A stretch of 32,036 nt of DNA from Ramlibacter sp. (GTDB lineage: Bacteria > Pseudomonadota > Gammaproteobacteria > Burkholderiales > Burkholderiaceae_C). Where the stretch lies: the NCBI RefSeq assembly GCF_029866045.1, contig NZ_JARXAB010000171.1, positions 1 to 32,036 of the forward strand, written 5' to 3'. Below the pieces are notes generated by a model. That model was not told where the DNA came from. It saw nothing but the letters and a program-made list of their open reading frames with translations, and searched no databases. Shown here in pieces: positions 16,764 through 25,300 of this stretch. The position numbers and the translations under genes were made by a program. Every line of letters starts with the position of its first letter. The first letter of the stretch is position 1.

Positions 16764-18218
16764 ATGAGCGCACCTGCCATCCCCACCACCCGCCGGTCCA
16801 CCAAAATCGTCGCCACCCTGGGCCCCGCCTCCAGCGACCCACAGCTGCTCGAGCAGATGATCCGCGCCGGCGTCAACGTCGTGCGCCTGAACTTCAGCCA
16901 CGGACAGGCCCAGGACCATATCGACCGTGCCCGTCTGGTGCGCGAGGCTGCCCAGCGTGCCGGCCGTGAGGTGGCGATCATGGCCGACCTGCAGGGCCCC
17001 AAGATCCGGGTGGGCAAGTTCGCCGAGGGCAAGGTCATGCTCGAGCCCGGCATGAAGTTCGTGTTGGACGCCGCCCGCACCGGACCTGGCGACCTGCAGG
17101 GCGTGGGCCTGGACTACAAGGAACTGCCGCGGGATGTGAAGCCGGGCGACACCCTCCTCCTCAATGACGGCCTGATCGTGCTCACCGTTGACCGGGTTCA
17201 GGGCGAGCAGGTGCACACCACCGTCAAGCTCGGCGGGGAGCTGTCCAACAACAAGGGCATCAACAAGAAGGGTGGCGGCCTGACCGCGCCGGCCCTGACC
17301 GCCAAGGACATGGAGGACATCCGTACCGCGATGAGCTTCCAGGCCGACTATGTGGCGGTGAGCTTTCCCAAAAACGCCACCGACATGGAAATGGCCCGCC
17401 AGCTGTGCAACGTGGCGGCCGCCGAATACCGGCACAAGCCCGGCCTCATCGCCAAGATTGAGCGGGCCGAGGCCATTCCCCACCTGGAAGCCATTCTCGA
17501 GGCCAGCGACGGCATCATGGTGGCCCGTGGCGACCTCGCGGTGGAGGTGGGCAACGCGGCGGTGCCAGCCCTGCAAAAGCGCATGATCCGTCTGGCCCGT
17601 CAGCACCACAAGGTGGCGATCACCGCCACGCAAATGATGGAGTCCATGATCACCAACCCGGTGCCCACCCGTGCCGAGGTGAGTGACGTGGCCAACGCGG
17701 TGCTCGACGGCACCGACGCGGTGATGCTCAGCGCCGAGACCGCAGCGGGCAAGTACCCGCTGGAGACGGTGATCGAAATGGCTTCCATCTGCGCCTCGGC
17801 CGAGATTGCCGAGGACGTGAGCCTGGACGCGGACTTCACTGGCATGCGCTTCGGGCGCATCGACCAATCCATCGCCATGGGCGCGCTGTTCACCGCCCAC
17901 CACCTGGGCTGCAAGGCGATCGTGGCCCTCACCGACACCGGCTCGACCGCGCTGTGGATGTCGCGCTACCGCATCCATATTCCGATTTACGCGCTCACCC
18001 CCAAGCTGTCCACCCAGCGCAAGATGGCGCTGTTTCGTAACGTGCGCCCGCTGCTGGTGGACGACGCCACCCAGCGCGAGCGCGCGCTGGCCGCTGCCGA
18101 GGAGCACCTGAAGATGCGGGGCATCGTGACCAGCGGCGACATCTACGCGATCACCTGCGGCGACGCGATGGGGGTGCCCGGCGGCACCAACATGCTCAAG
18201 ATCTGTCGGGCGTCCTGA
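16764..18218 (+). CDS. pyk: Pyruvate kinase
   Basis: Catalyses the last step of glycolysis, phosphoenolpyruvate plus ADP to pyruvate plus ATP. I choose the ATG at 16764, with GGAGA at 16750-16754, over the in-frame ATG at 16734; the resulting 484-residue protein starts MSAPAIPTTRRSTKIVATLGPAS. Family motifs are intact: RLNFSHG at 41-47, the metal and substrate signature KIERAEAI and MVARGDLAVEVG, and TATQMMESM. The C-terminal regulatory domain is present. The gene ends 7 bp from the stop codon of the convergent ThDP-enzyme gene with no terminator in between. Nothing in the protein is unusual. Confidence 0.97.
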   Translation: MSAPAIPTTRRSTKIVATLGPASSDPQLLEQMIRAGVNVVRLNFSHGQAQDHIDRARLVREAAQRAGREVAIMADLQGPKIRVGKFAEGKVMLEPGMKFVLDAARTGPGDLQGVGLDYKELPRDVKPGDTLLLNDGLIVLTVDRVQGEQVHTTVKLGGELSNNKGINKKGGGLTAPALTAKDMEDIRTAMSFQADYVAVSFPKNATDMEMARQLCNVAAAEYRHKPGLIAKIERAEAIPHLEAILEASDGIMVARGDLAVEVGNAAVPALQKRMIRLARQHHKVAITATQMMESMITNPVPTRAEVSDVANAVLDGTDAVMLSAETAAGKYPLETVIEMASICASAEIAEDVSLDADFTGMRFGRIDQSIAMGALFTAHHLGCKAIVALTDTGSTALWMSRYRIHIPIYALTPKLSTQRKMALFRNVRPLLVDDATQRERALAAAEEHLKMRGIVTSGDIYAITCGDAMGVPGGTNMLKICRAS

Positions 18219-18225
18219 GGGAGGC

Positions 18226-19938
18226 TCAGGCGCTAGCGGCCTGCCGCTTAAGTGCCGCATCGCGAATGGCGGACAAGGTCCCGCGAGTCGTCAGGGCTTC
18301 CGGGTCGATGACGACATCGATCACGGTGCCTTCTCGCCGAGCGAGTGCGGCCAAAAACGCGGCTTCAAATTGATCTGTCTTTTCGACGCGCTCCCCGGCA
18401 TAGCCATACGCCCTGGCTAAAGCAGCAAAGTCGGGATTGACGAGCCTCGTAGCTGTTTCATGCGTTGGGAATTCGCGCTCCTGATGCATGCGGATGGTGC
18501 CGAGCATGCCGTTGTTCACAATGACCACAATGGTTTTGCCTCCGTACTGCGCCGCAGTGGCAAGTTCTTGTCCGTTCATCATGAAGTCACCATCGCCGGC
18601 CAAGGTGAAGGCACTTCGCCCGGTCACCAAGCTGGCTGCAACCGCCGACGGCACGCCGTACCCCATGGCGCCCGAGACGGGCGCCAACTGCGTTTTGACG
18701 CCCTTGACCAGCCCGTGGTAGCGGTGATATCGATGCAGCCAGGTGGCAAAGTTACCTGCGCCATTCGTGAGCACAGCGTCGGCTGGCAAGTGCTTGCTGA
18801 TCAGGGCGAGCACCTGATGCATATCTACCTGTCCCGGCAAGCTGTGTCTCTCAAAGTTCGCCTCGTATTCCTTGTGTGCTTCCCGCGTCGATTCCAGCCA
18901 CGTGCAGCTTGGAGATGCCTGAATGGCTTCCAAGGCCGTACAGGCGGCATCGACAGTCGCTAAGATCGGCAGATCCGCCTGATAGACCCGGTTAAGTTCT
19001 TCAGCGCCTGGGTAAATATGAATTAGTTTCTGGTGGGGCCTAGCCACTTCCAGCAGGCTGTATCCGCTGGTCATCATCTCCCCGAGCCGCGCACCGAGGG
19101 CGATTACAAGATCGCTATCGCGAATCCGCTGGGCGAGTTTGGGGTTTATGGCGATGCCGGCATCCCCCGCGTACTGAGGATGGTGGTTGTCGAAGACATC
19201 TTGGCAGCGAAAGTCATTAACGACCGGCAGGGACCAGTTTTCAGCGAAGCGCTGCAAGGCCTTCGCACTCGCAACCGACCACCCGGAGCCGCCTGCGATA
19301 ACCAAGGGCCGTTTCGCGGCCACCAGCAATTCACGCAAGCGCGACAGGTCGTTTGCCGTGATCGCGGCGGCAACAGGGCTTACCCGCGGAAGCGGTCGGC
19401 TGCTCACCATTTGCGTGAGCATGTCCTCGGGCAACACCAAGACCACCGGCCCTGCGCGGCCGTTCATGGCGGTAGCGAAGGCGCGGGCGATGTATTCGGG
19501 CAAACGCTCGGGCGAATCGATACGCTCCACACGTTTTGCCATACCCCCCGTTGTGGGACCAAAAAAGGTTCGAAAGTCGAGCTCCTGGAAGGCCTCTCGA
19601 TCGCGAAAATCGCTACCCACATCACCGACAAAAAGCACCATCGGCGTGCTGTCTTGGTAGGCGGTATGAATACCGATTGATGCGTTGGTGGCGCCGGGTC
19701 CCCGCGTGACAAAGCAAACGCCAGGGCGTCCTGTGAGCTTTCCTGCCGCCTCCGCCATAAAGGAGGCGCCTCCCTCATGACGCGCCGTGATGAAGCGGAT
19801 TCGGTCACGGTAGGCGTGGAAGCCATCCAGCACCGCCAGAAAGCTTTCGCCGGGAACACCAAAGGCATGGGTGACCCCTTGCGCCGCTAGACACTCCACC
19901 AGCAGGTGGCCCGCGATCTGGCGATTTGTCGTTTCCAC
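18226..19938 (-). CDS. ThDP-dependent enzyme, acetolactate synthase-like
   Basis: Thiamine-diphosphate enzyme with the three-domain layout of acetolactate synthase, benzoylformate decarboxylase and cyclic diketone hydrolases. The 570-residue product has the cofactor-activating Glu55 in RHEGGASFMAEAAG and the ThDP/Mg motif running from GDG at 448-450 to NN at 475-476. The N-terminus reads GVTHAFGVPGESFLAVLDGF. Chemistry is carbon-carbon bond making or breaking next to a carbonyl; the substrate cannot be assigned. It is unlikely to be the biosynthetic acetolactate synthase because no small regulatory subunit follows and it sits last in a catabolic-looking unit. The start is GTG at 19938 with a TGAGG about 10 bases upstream, 4 bp after the ene-reductase stop. 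Confidence 0.85.
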   Translation of the reverse strand: METTNRQIAGHLLVECLAAQGVTHAFGVPGESFLAVLDGFHAYRDRIRFITARHEGGASFMAEAAGKLTGRPGVCFVTRGPGATNASIGIHTAYQDSTPMVLFVGDVGSDFRDREAFQELDFRTFFGPTTGGMAKRVERIDSPERLPEYIARAFATAMNGRAGPVVLVLPEDMLTQMVSSRPLPRVSPVAAAITANDLSRLRELLVAAKRPLVIAGGSGWSVASAKALQRFAENWSLPVVNDFRCQDVFDNHHPQYAGDAGIAINPKLAQRIRDSDLVIALGARLGEMMTSGYSLLEVARPHQKLIHIYPGAEELNRVYQADLPILATVDAACTALEAIQASPSCTWLESTREAHKEYEANFERHSLPGQVDMHQVLALISKHLPADAVLTNGAGNFATWLHRYHRYHGLVKGVKTQLAPVSGAMGYGVPSAVAASLVTGRSAFTLAGDGDFMMNGQELATAAQYGGKTIVVIVNNGMLGTIRMHQEREFPTHETATRLVNPDFAALARAYGYAGERVEKTDQFEAAFLAALARREGTVIDVVIDPEALTTRGTLSAIRDAALKRQAASA

Positions 19939-19942
19939 GTGC

Positions 19943-21046
19943 TCAGGGCCTCACCAACTTCGCGCCAGGCCAGAGCGAGTGGTGAGCCCGCGCGTACTGG
20001 GGTGGCAGATCGATCTTGACCCCGAGCTTTTCTGCGGCATGCCAACCCCACCGAGGATCGTCGAGAAAAGCCCGTGCCATCGCGATTTGATCCGCCTGCC
20101 CCGAGCCGATCACCTGCTCTGCTTGCAAGGGCTCAGCGATCAAGCCCACACAGCGCACGGCCATCTTGGTTACCACCTTTTTCACGGCAGCGGCAAACGC
20201 GACTTGGTAGCCCGGCGCAATTTTTATGGGCGCCGTCAAGATCAAGCCCCCAGAGGTCACGCACACATAGTCCGTACCCAGGGCTTCCAGCTCGCGCGCA
20301 AATACAGCGCAGTCGGCCTCCTGGATCCCATCAGGCATCCAGTCCGTCGCGGTGATGCGGGCGCCGAGTGCGTGTGTACGCGGCACGATCGCGCGAAGTT
20401 CGGCGATCACTTCAAGCGGTAGGCGCATGCGATTTTCCCGAGATCCACCGTATTGGTCGCTGCGGTAGTTGGTTAGCGGCGACATGAACTGATGAATCAA
20501 GTAGCCATGGGCCGCATGCAATTCAATGACCTGGACGCCGGCTGCGAGGGCACGCCGCGTTGCGTCAACGCAGTCCCGCTTGAACTGAGCAATATCCGCA
20601 AGGGTCATCTCCTTGGGCGTGGGCCAACCCTCAGCCAGAGGGATGGGCGAGGGCGCCACCGCTGTCCAGGCCTGATCGGGTGTCAAAGGCTTGCCGCCTT
20701 GCCAAGGAATTTGTGTCGGTCCCTTGCGACCTGCATGGCCGATCTGGATGCCGAAGCTTATATTGCCGGCAGCCTTGCGCGCGCCAGTCAGAACGTCTGC
20801 CAGCGAGCGACCGTGTTCGTCACTCCACAGGCCCGTGCACCCTTCGCAGATACGACCGTCGGCGCTCACGTTGGTGGCCTCAATCATCACCAGGGCCGCA
20901 CCTGACATGGCCAGCGAGGACAGGTGCTGCAAATGCCAAGTTGAAAAAAGACCGTCCTGCGCCGAGTACTGGCACATGGGCGAAACGGCAATCCGATTGG
21001 AAAGCGTCAGCCCACCAAGTTGCAGAGGCGAAAAAAGCTGAGACAT
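19943..21046 (-). CDS. Old yellow enzyme family ene reductase, XenA/YqjM type
   Basis: FMN-dependent oxidoreductase that uses NAD(P)H to reduce activated carbon-carbon double bonds such as those of enones. The 367-residue product has the YqjM/XenA subclass markers: Cys in SPMCQYSAQDG near residue 25, EATNVSADGRI, IGHAGRKG, the substrate-binding HAAHGYL and NYRSDQYGG. The ATG at 21046 has GGAG six bases upstream and is preferred to the TTG just before it. The alpha/beta hydrolase precedes it by 23 bp and the ThDP enzyme follows after 4 bp. The family label is firm; its substrate here is unknown, and detoxification of electrophiles is an alternative to catabolism. Confidence 0.9.
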   Translation of the reverse strand: MSQLFSPLQLGGLTLSNRIAVSPMCQYSAQDGLFSTWHLQHLSSLAMSGAALVMIEATNVSADGRICEGCTGLWSDEHGRSLADVLTGARKAAGNISFGIQIGHAGRKGPTQIPWQGGKPLTPDQAWTAVAPSPIPLAEGWPTPKEMTLADIAQFKRDCVDATRRALAAGVQVIELHAAHGYLIHQFMSPLTNYRSDQYGGSRENRMRLPLEVIAELRAIVPRTHALGARITATDWMPDGIQEADCAVFARELEALGTDYVCVTSGGLILTAPIKIAPGYQVAFAAAVKKVVTKMAVRCVGLIAEPLQAEQVIGSGQADQIAMARAFLDDPRWGWHAAEKLGVKIDLPPQYARAHHSLWPGAKLVRP

Positions 21047-21069
21047 CAAATACTCCGGGAGTTGAGTTG

Positions 21070-21810
21070 CTAATGGGGGCGTATGACGGCAGCCGAACGG
21101 ATCTGGTCTAGCCAGCTTTGCATCGCAGCGTTGACGGCTCGTGGTGATTCCAGCATCACGGTGTGACCGCTGTCAGCGACTTCGTGGACCGCTTGAATGC
21201 CGCTCGACTCGACCATCTTGTGTTGCTGGGTCGGGGGGACCAGTGCATCTTGTGTGGGGATCACCGCCAGTGTGGGGCATCGGAGACTTCTCACCGCTTG
21301 GCTGCAGTCACTCCGGGTTCGGATCGCTTCTTGTTCGGCGCAGAAAGCTTCGACGGAGTGCCGCTCCATCATGGCGAACAATGCCTGCTTGTGGATGTTG
21401 CTAGCCAAATAGTTGGCGCTTGCGAGCTTGGGCAGAAAAATGGGCGCTATCGCGGCCATCCCTTCGCGCCGCGCCTGCTGGGCCCAGCCCGCACGAACAT
21501 CGGCCATGGCCGGGGGGTCCGTGCCGGCCTGCGTCGACATCAAGGCCAGCCCCAAGATACGCTCCGGTGCCTGTCGGGCCATTTCTTGCGCCACGTAGCC
21601 GCCCAACGAAAAACCGGCCACGGCAACCTTGCCGAGATACCGATCCAGTAGAGCCCTTGCCATCGCCTCTGTCGATTCGTGCTCACCCAAGTCCGCGACA
21701 TCGGTCGCAAGGTGGTGTTGTCTCGCAAAGTGCGCCAACTGAGGCTCCCAGACGGTCCGATCGCATGCGAGCCCCGGGATCATCAGCAGTTGGATGCTGA
21801 CTTGGGTCAT
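21070..21810 (-). CDS. Alpha/beta hydrolase
   Basis: Soluble hydrolase with a full catalytic triad: nucleophile Ser68 in GFSLGG, Asp188 in PTQDALVPP and His216 in DSGHTVMLESP. The 246-residue length and LLMIPGLACDRTVWEPQ start fit the small esterase, lactonase or C-C hydrolase group, and there is no signal peptide. Its ATG overlaps the permease stop by four bases (ATGA), so the two are translationally coupled. This ties it to the transporter's substrate. Whether it cuts an ester, lactone or carbon-carbon bond cannot be told from sequence. Confidence 0.85.
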   Translation of the reverse strand: MTQVSIQLLMIPGLACDRTVWEPQLAHFARQHHLATDVADLGEHESTEAMARALLDRYLGKVAVAGFSLGGYVAQEMARQAPERILGLALMSTQAGTDPPAMADVRAGWAQQARREGMAAIAPIFLPKLASANYLASNIHKQALFAMMERHSVEAFCAEQEAIRTRSDCSQAVRSLRCPTLAVIPTQDALVPPTQQHKMVESSGIQAVHEVADSGHTVMLESPRAVNAAMQSWLDQIRSAAVIRPH

Positions 21811-22808
21811 GACTCGATCGGCCCGCGATGCGCCCCGTTTCGTAGCTGATCGATTACCACAGCTGCCAGTAGCAGTGCGCCGTTGGCGATGATTTGGTAG
21901 AAGCTGGGGACCGAGGTAAGCACCATGCCATTATTGAGGACACCGATGATGAGGACGCCCAGCAAGGTGCGTAAGACTGAGCCTTCGCCTCCGTGCAGGC
22001 TTGTGCCACCCAGCAAAACGGCGGTGATCACCATGAGCTCGTATCCCATCCCACTGCCTGGGATCGCTGTGCCGGACTGACCGATCAACAGAACGCCGGC
22101 CAGGCCCGCTGAGACGCCGCTGGCGACAAATAGACCAAAACGCAATTGAAGTACTGGCAAGCCGCTGATCCAAGCTGCTTTCGGGCTTGCCCCCAAAGCG
22201 TAGATGCTGCGTCCGGTCTTGAAGTGCGCCGAGAAGAACCAAACCACAGCGAAAATCACCGCGAAAATCCAGACGGAGACGGTCAGGCCTAAGAATCGTG
22301 CAGAGCCCAAGGCGAGCAGCGCTGAGGACTCCACCAAGAGGCTTTGTCCATCTTTAATCAGGTAAGCCAGACCGCGAAAGACCGCAAGACTTCCGACCGT
22401 GACGATGATCGGATTGATCCGCAGGCCGGCGATCAATACTCCATTGAGTGCTCCACACAAGGCACCCGTCACGAGACCCACCGCTACTCCAACCGGCCAC
22501 GGCCAATGCCATTGTTCGACGGTAAGCGCGGTCAGCATTCCGCACAAGGCCACCATCGACCCCAGCGACAGATCGAGCCCTCGGCTGACAATGAGTAAAG
22601 TGGATACCGCAGCCATGCAGCCAATGACCGAGACCGACAATAGGACGTTTGATAGATTGGCTGTGGTCAGGAAGTACGGCGAATAAATAGAAAAGCCGAC
22701 AGCCAATGCCACGAGCACAAGGATCAAGCCCGTGTCTTGTGACAAGAGACGTTGCTTACCGTGTGTTGCCCCGGGGTGGTCTTGTGGAGGAACAGCTTCT
22801 TGGGTCAT
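21807..22808 (-). CDS. ABC transporter permease, RbsC-like
   Basis: Inner-membrane channel subunit of a CUT2 (ribose-type) ABC importer. The 333-residue product has about eight to ten hydrophobic segments and family signatures including RGLDLSLGSMVALCGM, GLRINPIIVTVGSLAVFRGLA and GVLLIGQSGTAIPGSGMGYE followed by LLGGTSLHGGEGS. It lies 42 bp after the ATPase gene, and its stop overlaps the hydrolase start. One permease with one double ATPase and one binding protein makes a complete CUT2 importer. Substrate is unknown; family members carry sugars, polyols, inositol and some other small molecules. Confidence 0.92.
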   Translation of the reverse strand: MTQEAVPPQDHPGATHGKQRLLSQDTGLILVLVALAVGFSIYSPYFLTTANLSNVLLSVSVIGCMAAVSTLLIVSRGLDLSLGSMVALCGMLTALTVEQWHWPWPVGVAVGLVTGALCGALNGVLIAGLRINPIIVTVGSLAVFRGLAYLIKDGQSLLVESSALLALGSARFLGLTVSVWIFAVIFAVVWFFSAHFKTGRSIYALGASPKAAWISGLPVLQLRFGLFVASGVSAGLAGVLLIGQSGTAIPGSGMGYELMVITAVLLGGTSLHGGEGSVLRTLLGVLIIGVLNNGMVLTSVPSFYQIIANGALLLAAVVIDQLRNGAHRGPIES

Positions 22809-22850
22809 TGCGGTGTCTCGAACTTCTTGCGGGTCATGTTGGCGGTGGGA

Positions 22851-24320
22851 TTAAAGCGCAGCGGTCATCAAGCTCGCCTCGGTAATGTCGGGGCGTTGCA
22901 ATTGGCTCACCGCGCGCCCGTTTCGCATCACGATTACTCGGTCGGCCAGGCTGGCGATTTCTCCGGGATCGCTGGAGGCCAGAATGCAATAACCACCACG
23001 GTCAGCGTGTTGCCGAAGTGCGGCGTAGATCTCCGGGCGTGCGCCCACATCGACGCCGCGCGTAGGCTCCTCCACCAGTAAGCCGCTAAGCGGCAACTCA
23101 GACCACTTGGAAATCGCGATCTTTTGCTGGTTGCCGCCAGACAGTTGGGCGACCTTCTGACCCGAATCCGCGCACTTGACCCGATAACGCGCAATCACGC
23201 GCTCGGCCAAATCGCGTACTGCGCGCCATTCGACGCGGCCGGCGCGTCCCAGCGACTTCCAGTTCGGCATCGCGATGTTCTCCATCACGGACAGGGAGAG
23301 TGCCAAGCCACTGACTTTCCGGTCGATCGGTACAAAGCCCAGACCAGCATCGATGGCCTCGCGCGGGCTCCGCGGCAGCGTGCTGCGCGTTCCCATCGAT
23401 AGCGAACTCACGGTAGCTGCTCGCACGCCAGCCAATGCCGGCGCGACACAGGCCTGGCCGGCCCCCAGCAGCCCGAAAAATCCGAGGACCTCGCCTGCCT
23501 TGGCTTGGAAAGACAGATCTTGCAACTCGGAGTCGCAGGCCAGATGTTCTACTTTCAGCAGAACCTCCCCCGCCACAGGAGCGCCGCTGCTGGTCACGGT
23601 TTCCAACTCGCGGCCAATGATGTGCCGCACCAGCGTCGATCGATCCAGCTGGTCCCGCGTGCACTCGGCCACCTTGCGTCCATCGCGCAACACGATAGCG
23701 CGGTCGGCAATCTGCAATACCTCGTCCAAGCGGTGTGTCACGTAAATGATGGTCATGCCTACATCACGCAGCCGCACGACCGTCTCGAGCAGGCGCTTGA
23801 CCTCCGCAGGCGGCAGTGCCGCTGTCGGTTCGTCCAGGATCAAAATCTTTCCGCCGCGAATCAACGCGCGGGTGATTTCAACGAGCTGCTGGTCACTCAC
23901 TCCGAGCTGCGAGACGGGAAGATCCGCAGCGAATTTCGCGCCGGTTTGCTGCAGCGCCTGCTGCGCCTCTTTCCGCAGGCGGGGCCAGTCCACTCGCCCC
24001 GCCGCGAGCGGCAAGCGCCCCATAAAGAGGTTCTCTTCGACCGACAGGGCGGGAGCGAGTTCGAGTTCCTGATGGACCGTTTGAATTCCTAGCGCCTGTG
24101 AGCCCACCACGGAGCCTGGCTCCAAGGCAATATCGTCGATAAGGATGCGTCCGGTATCCTGGGTGTACAAGCCCGAGAGAATTTTGATCAACGTGGACTT
24201 ACCAGCTCCGTTCTCACCGAGCAAGGCGCAAATTTCCCCGGGCAGAAACGCCATCGTCACATCATCCAGGGCTCGAACGCCAGCAAAGCGTTTCGAGACC
24301 CCGATCACCTCCAGCGTCAC
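22851..24320 (-). CDS. ABC transporter ATPase with two nucleotide-binding domains, RbsA-like
   Basis: Energises the importer. The GTG at 24320 gives 489 residues starting MTLEVIGVSKRF, with GGAG eight bases upstream; a longer open frame to 24452 only overlaps the preceding gene. Domain 1 has Walker A GENGAGKST at 35-43, the signature region LGVSDQQLVEITRAL and Walker B ILILDEPTAAL. Domain 2 has the normal LSGGNQQK signature, then VEEPTRGVDVG as a Walker B variant. Its Walker A is degenerate (GLLGAGQACVAP), as in RbsA relatives where the second site is weak or inactive. The start lies 2 bp after the binding-protein stop. Confidence 0.93.
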   Translation of the reverse strand: MTLEVIGVSKRFAGVRALDDVTMAFLPGEICALLGENGAGKSTLIKILSGLYTQDTGRILIDDIALEPGSVVGSQALGIQTVHQELELAPALSVEENLFMGRLPLAAGRVDWPRLRKEAQQALQQTGAKFAADLPVSQLGVSDQQLVEITRALIRGGKILILDEPTAALPPAEVKRLLETVVRLRDVGMTIIYVTHRLDEVLQIADRAIVLRDGRKVAECTRDQLDRSTLVRHIIGRELETVTSSGAPVAGEVLLKVEHLACDSELQDLSFQAKAGEVLGFFGLLGAGQACVAPALAGVRAATVSSLSMGTRSTLPRSPREAIDAGLGFVPIDRKVSGLALSLSVMENIAMPNWKSLGRAGRVEWRAVRDLAERVIARYRVKCADSGQKVAQLSGGNQQKIAISKWSELPLSGLLVEEPTRGVDVGARPEIYAALRQHADRGGYCILASSDPGEIASLADRVIVMRNGRAVSQLQRPDITEASLMTAAL

Positions 24321-24322
24321 GC

Positions 24323-25270
24323 TTACCGCTCCGGGTAATGCTGGTTGATGTTGCTCGCCGTGATCAGGAGCTGTTTGCTGGGGCGAATCGTATCGGGCAG
24401 CGTCTCCTTGGCGCCCATTCGGGCGGCAAGGGCCAGCAGCTCCGTACCCCAAGACTCGGGGAAGAAAGAGAAGGTGCCGAAGAAGCCACCGTTGGGCTTG
24501 CGAATCTCCGGGAACACCACGGTCTCGCCACCGGTCGAGGCGATCAACACATCGGCTTCGCGGTTGGCGTTTCGAGCTGCCGTCAGTGCGGCCAGGCTCA
24601 TGCCGTCGACGTGCGACCAGACGATCACTTTGCGGCCCGGGAATTTGGTGAGGAAGTCCGTCATCACGGCGCGCGAATTGATTGGATCACCCTTTGTGGA
24701 TTGCTCCTCCACCCGGATGCCGGGGAAGACTTCCTCAAATCCTTTGCGTGCTGCAGCGGCCCGCTCCAGGATCACGGGGCCTGCCTCAGGCCAGCTGAGC
24801 ACTAGGGCGACGGGCGTCTGGCCAGGCCAGCGCCTTTTCGCTTCTTCAGACAGCGGCTTGGAGCCGCCATAGCCCGCCAAGGGGTTGTCCACTGCAAAGA
24901 GCGGCGCGTTACCAATACGTTGTTGCACGGCGATGACCGGAACGCCCGCTTCCGCCATGATGCGTGCCACCTGCGGGTTGGCCGTGGGCGTGAAGCTGTA
25001 CTCGATGAAGACATCGGGCTTCTGCAGGGCGACGGTACGTGCAATCTCCACCGTCCGAGCGCCATCTTGTTTGTTGTCGAAAAAGCTCACGTCCATGTCG
25101 GTGCGGGCGCGCGCCGCCGCCTGTACCCCTCGCAATACAGAGGCTCCAAAAGAGGCTTCGTCATTGAAGTTTGCAAACGCGACTTTAAGTTTTCGGCCCT
25201 GCGCAAAAGCAGGCAAAGTCGAAGCGGCTGCCGCGGCGGCAGATCCGGCCAAGAGGGTGCGTCGTTTCAT
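24323..25270 (-). CDS. Periplasmic sugar-type substrate-binding protein
   Basis: Captures the substrate in the periplasm for the RbsA/RbsC-like importer. The 315-residue product starts MKRRTLLAGSAAAAAAS with a twin Arg and a hydrophobic core, cleaved probably after PAFA at residue 23. The pattern allows Tat export as well as Sec. The mature part is a Peripla_BP_4-type fold (LKVAFANFNDEASFGASVLRG, IEYSFTPTANPQVA, GVPVIAVQQ). AAGGAG lies six bases before the ATG, a strong ribosome binding site, fitting high demand for the binding protein. It follows the cupin gene by 30 bp. The ligand cannot be read from the sequence. Confidence 0.92.
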   Translation of the reverse strand: MKRRTLLAGSAAAAAASTLPAFAQGRKLKVAFANFNDEASFGASVLRGVQAAARARTDMDVSFFDNKQDGARTVEIARTVALQKPDVFIEYSFTPTANPQVARIMAEAGVPVIAVQQRIGNAPLFAVDNPLAGYGGSKPLSEEAKRRWPGQTPVALVLSWPEAGPVILERAAAARKGFEEVFPGIRVEEQSTKGDPINSRAVMTDFLTKFPGRKVIVWSHVDGMSLAALTAARNANREADVLIASTGGETVVFPEIRKPNGGFFGTFSFFPESWGTELLALAARMGAKETLPDTIRPSKQLLITASNINQHYPER

Positions 25271-25300
25271 GGCTGTCTCCTTGTGTGTTTTGAAATGAAC

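Noticed and set aside
16539-18260. Upstream extension of the desaturase open frame to 938 codons
   Set aside because: The extra 574 residues are the antisense of pyk. The desaturase has a normal ATG at 16538 and family length from there.
23440-23480. Degenerate Walker A in the second ATPase domain as a sign of gene decay
   Set aside because: RbsA-type double ATPases normally have a weak second Walker A; the reading frame and other motifs are intact.
24321-24452. N-terminal extension of the ABC ATPase
   Set aside because: It would overlap the end of the binding-protein gene. The family sequence starts at GTG 24320, which has its own ribosome binding site.
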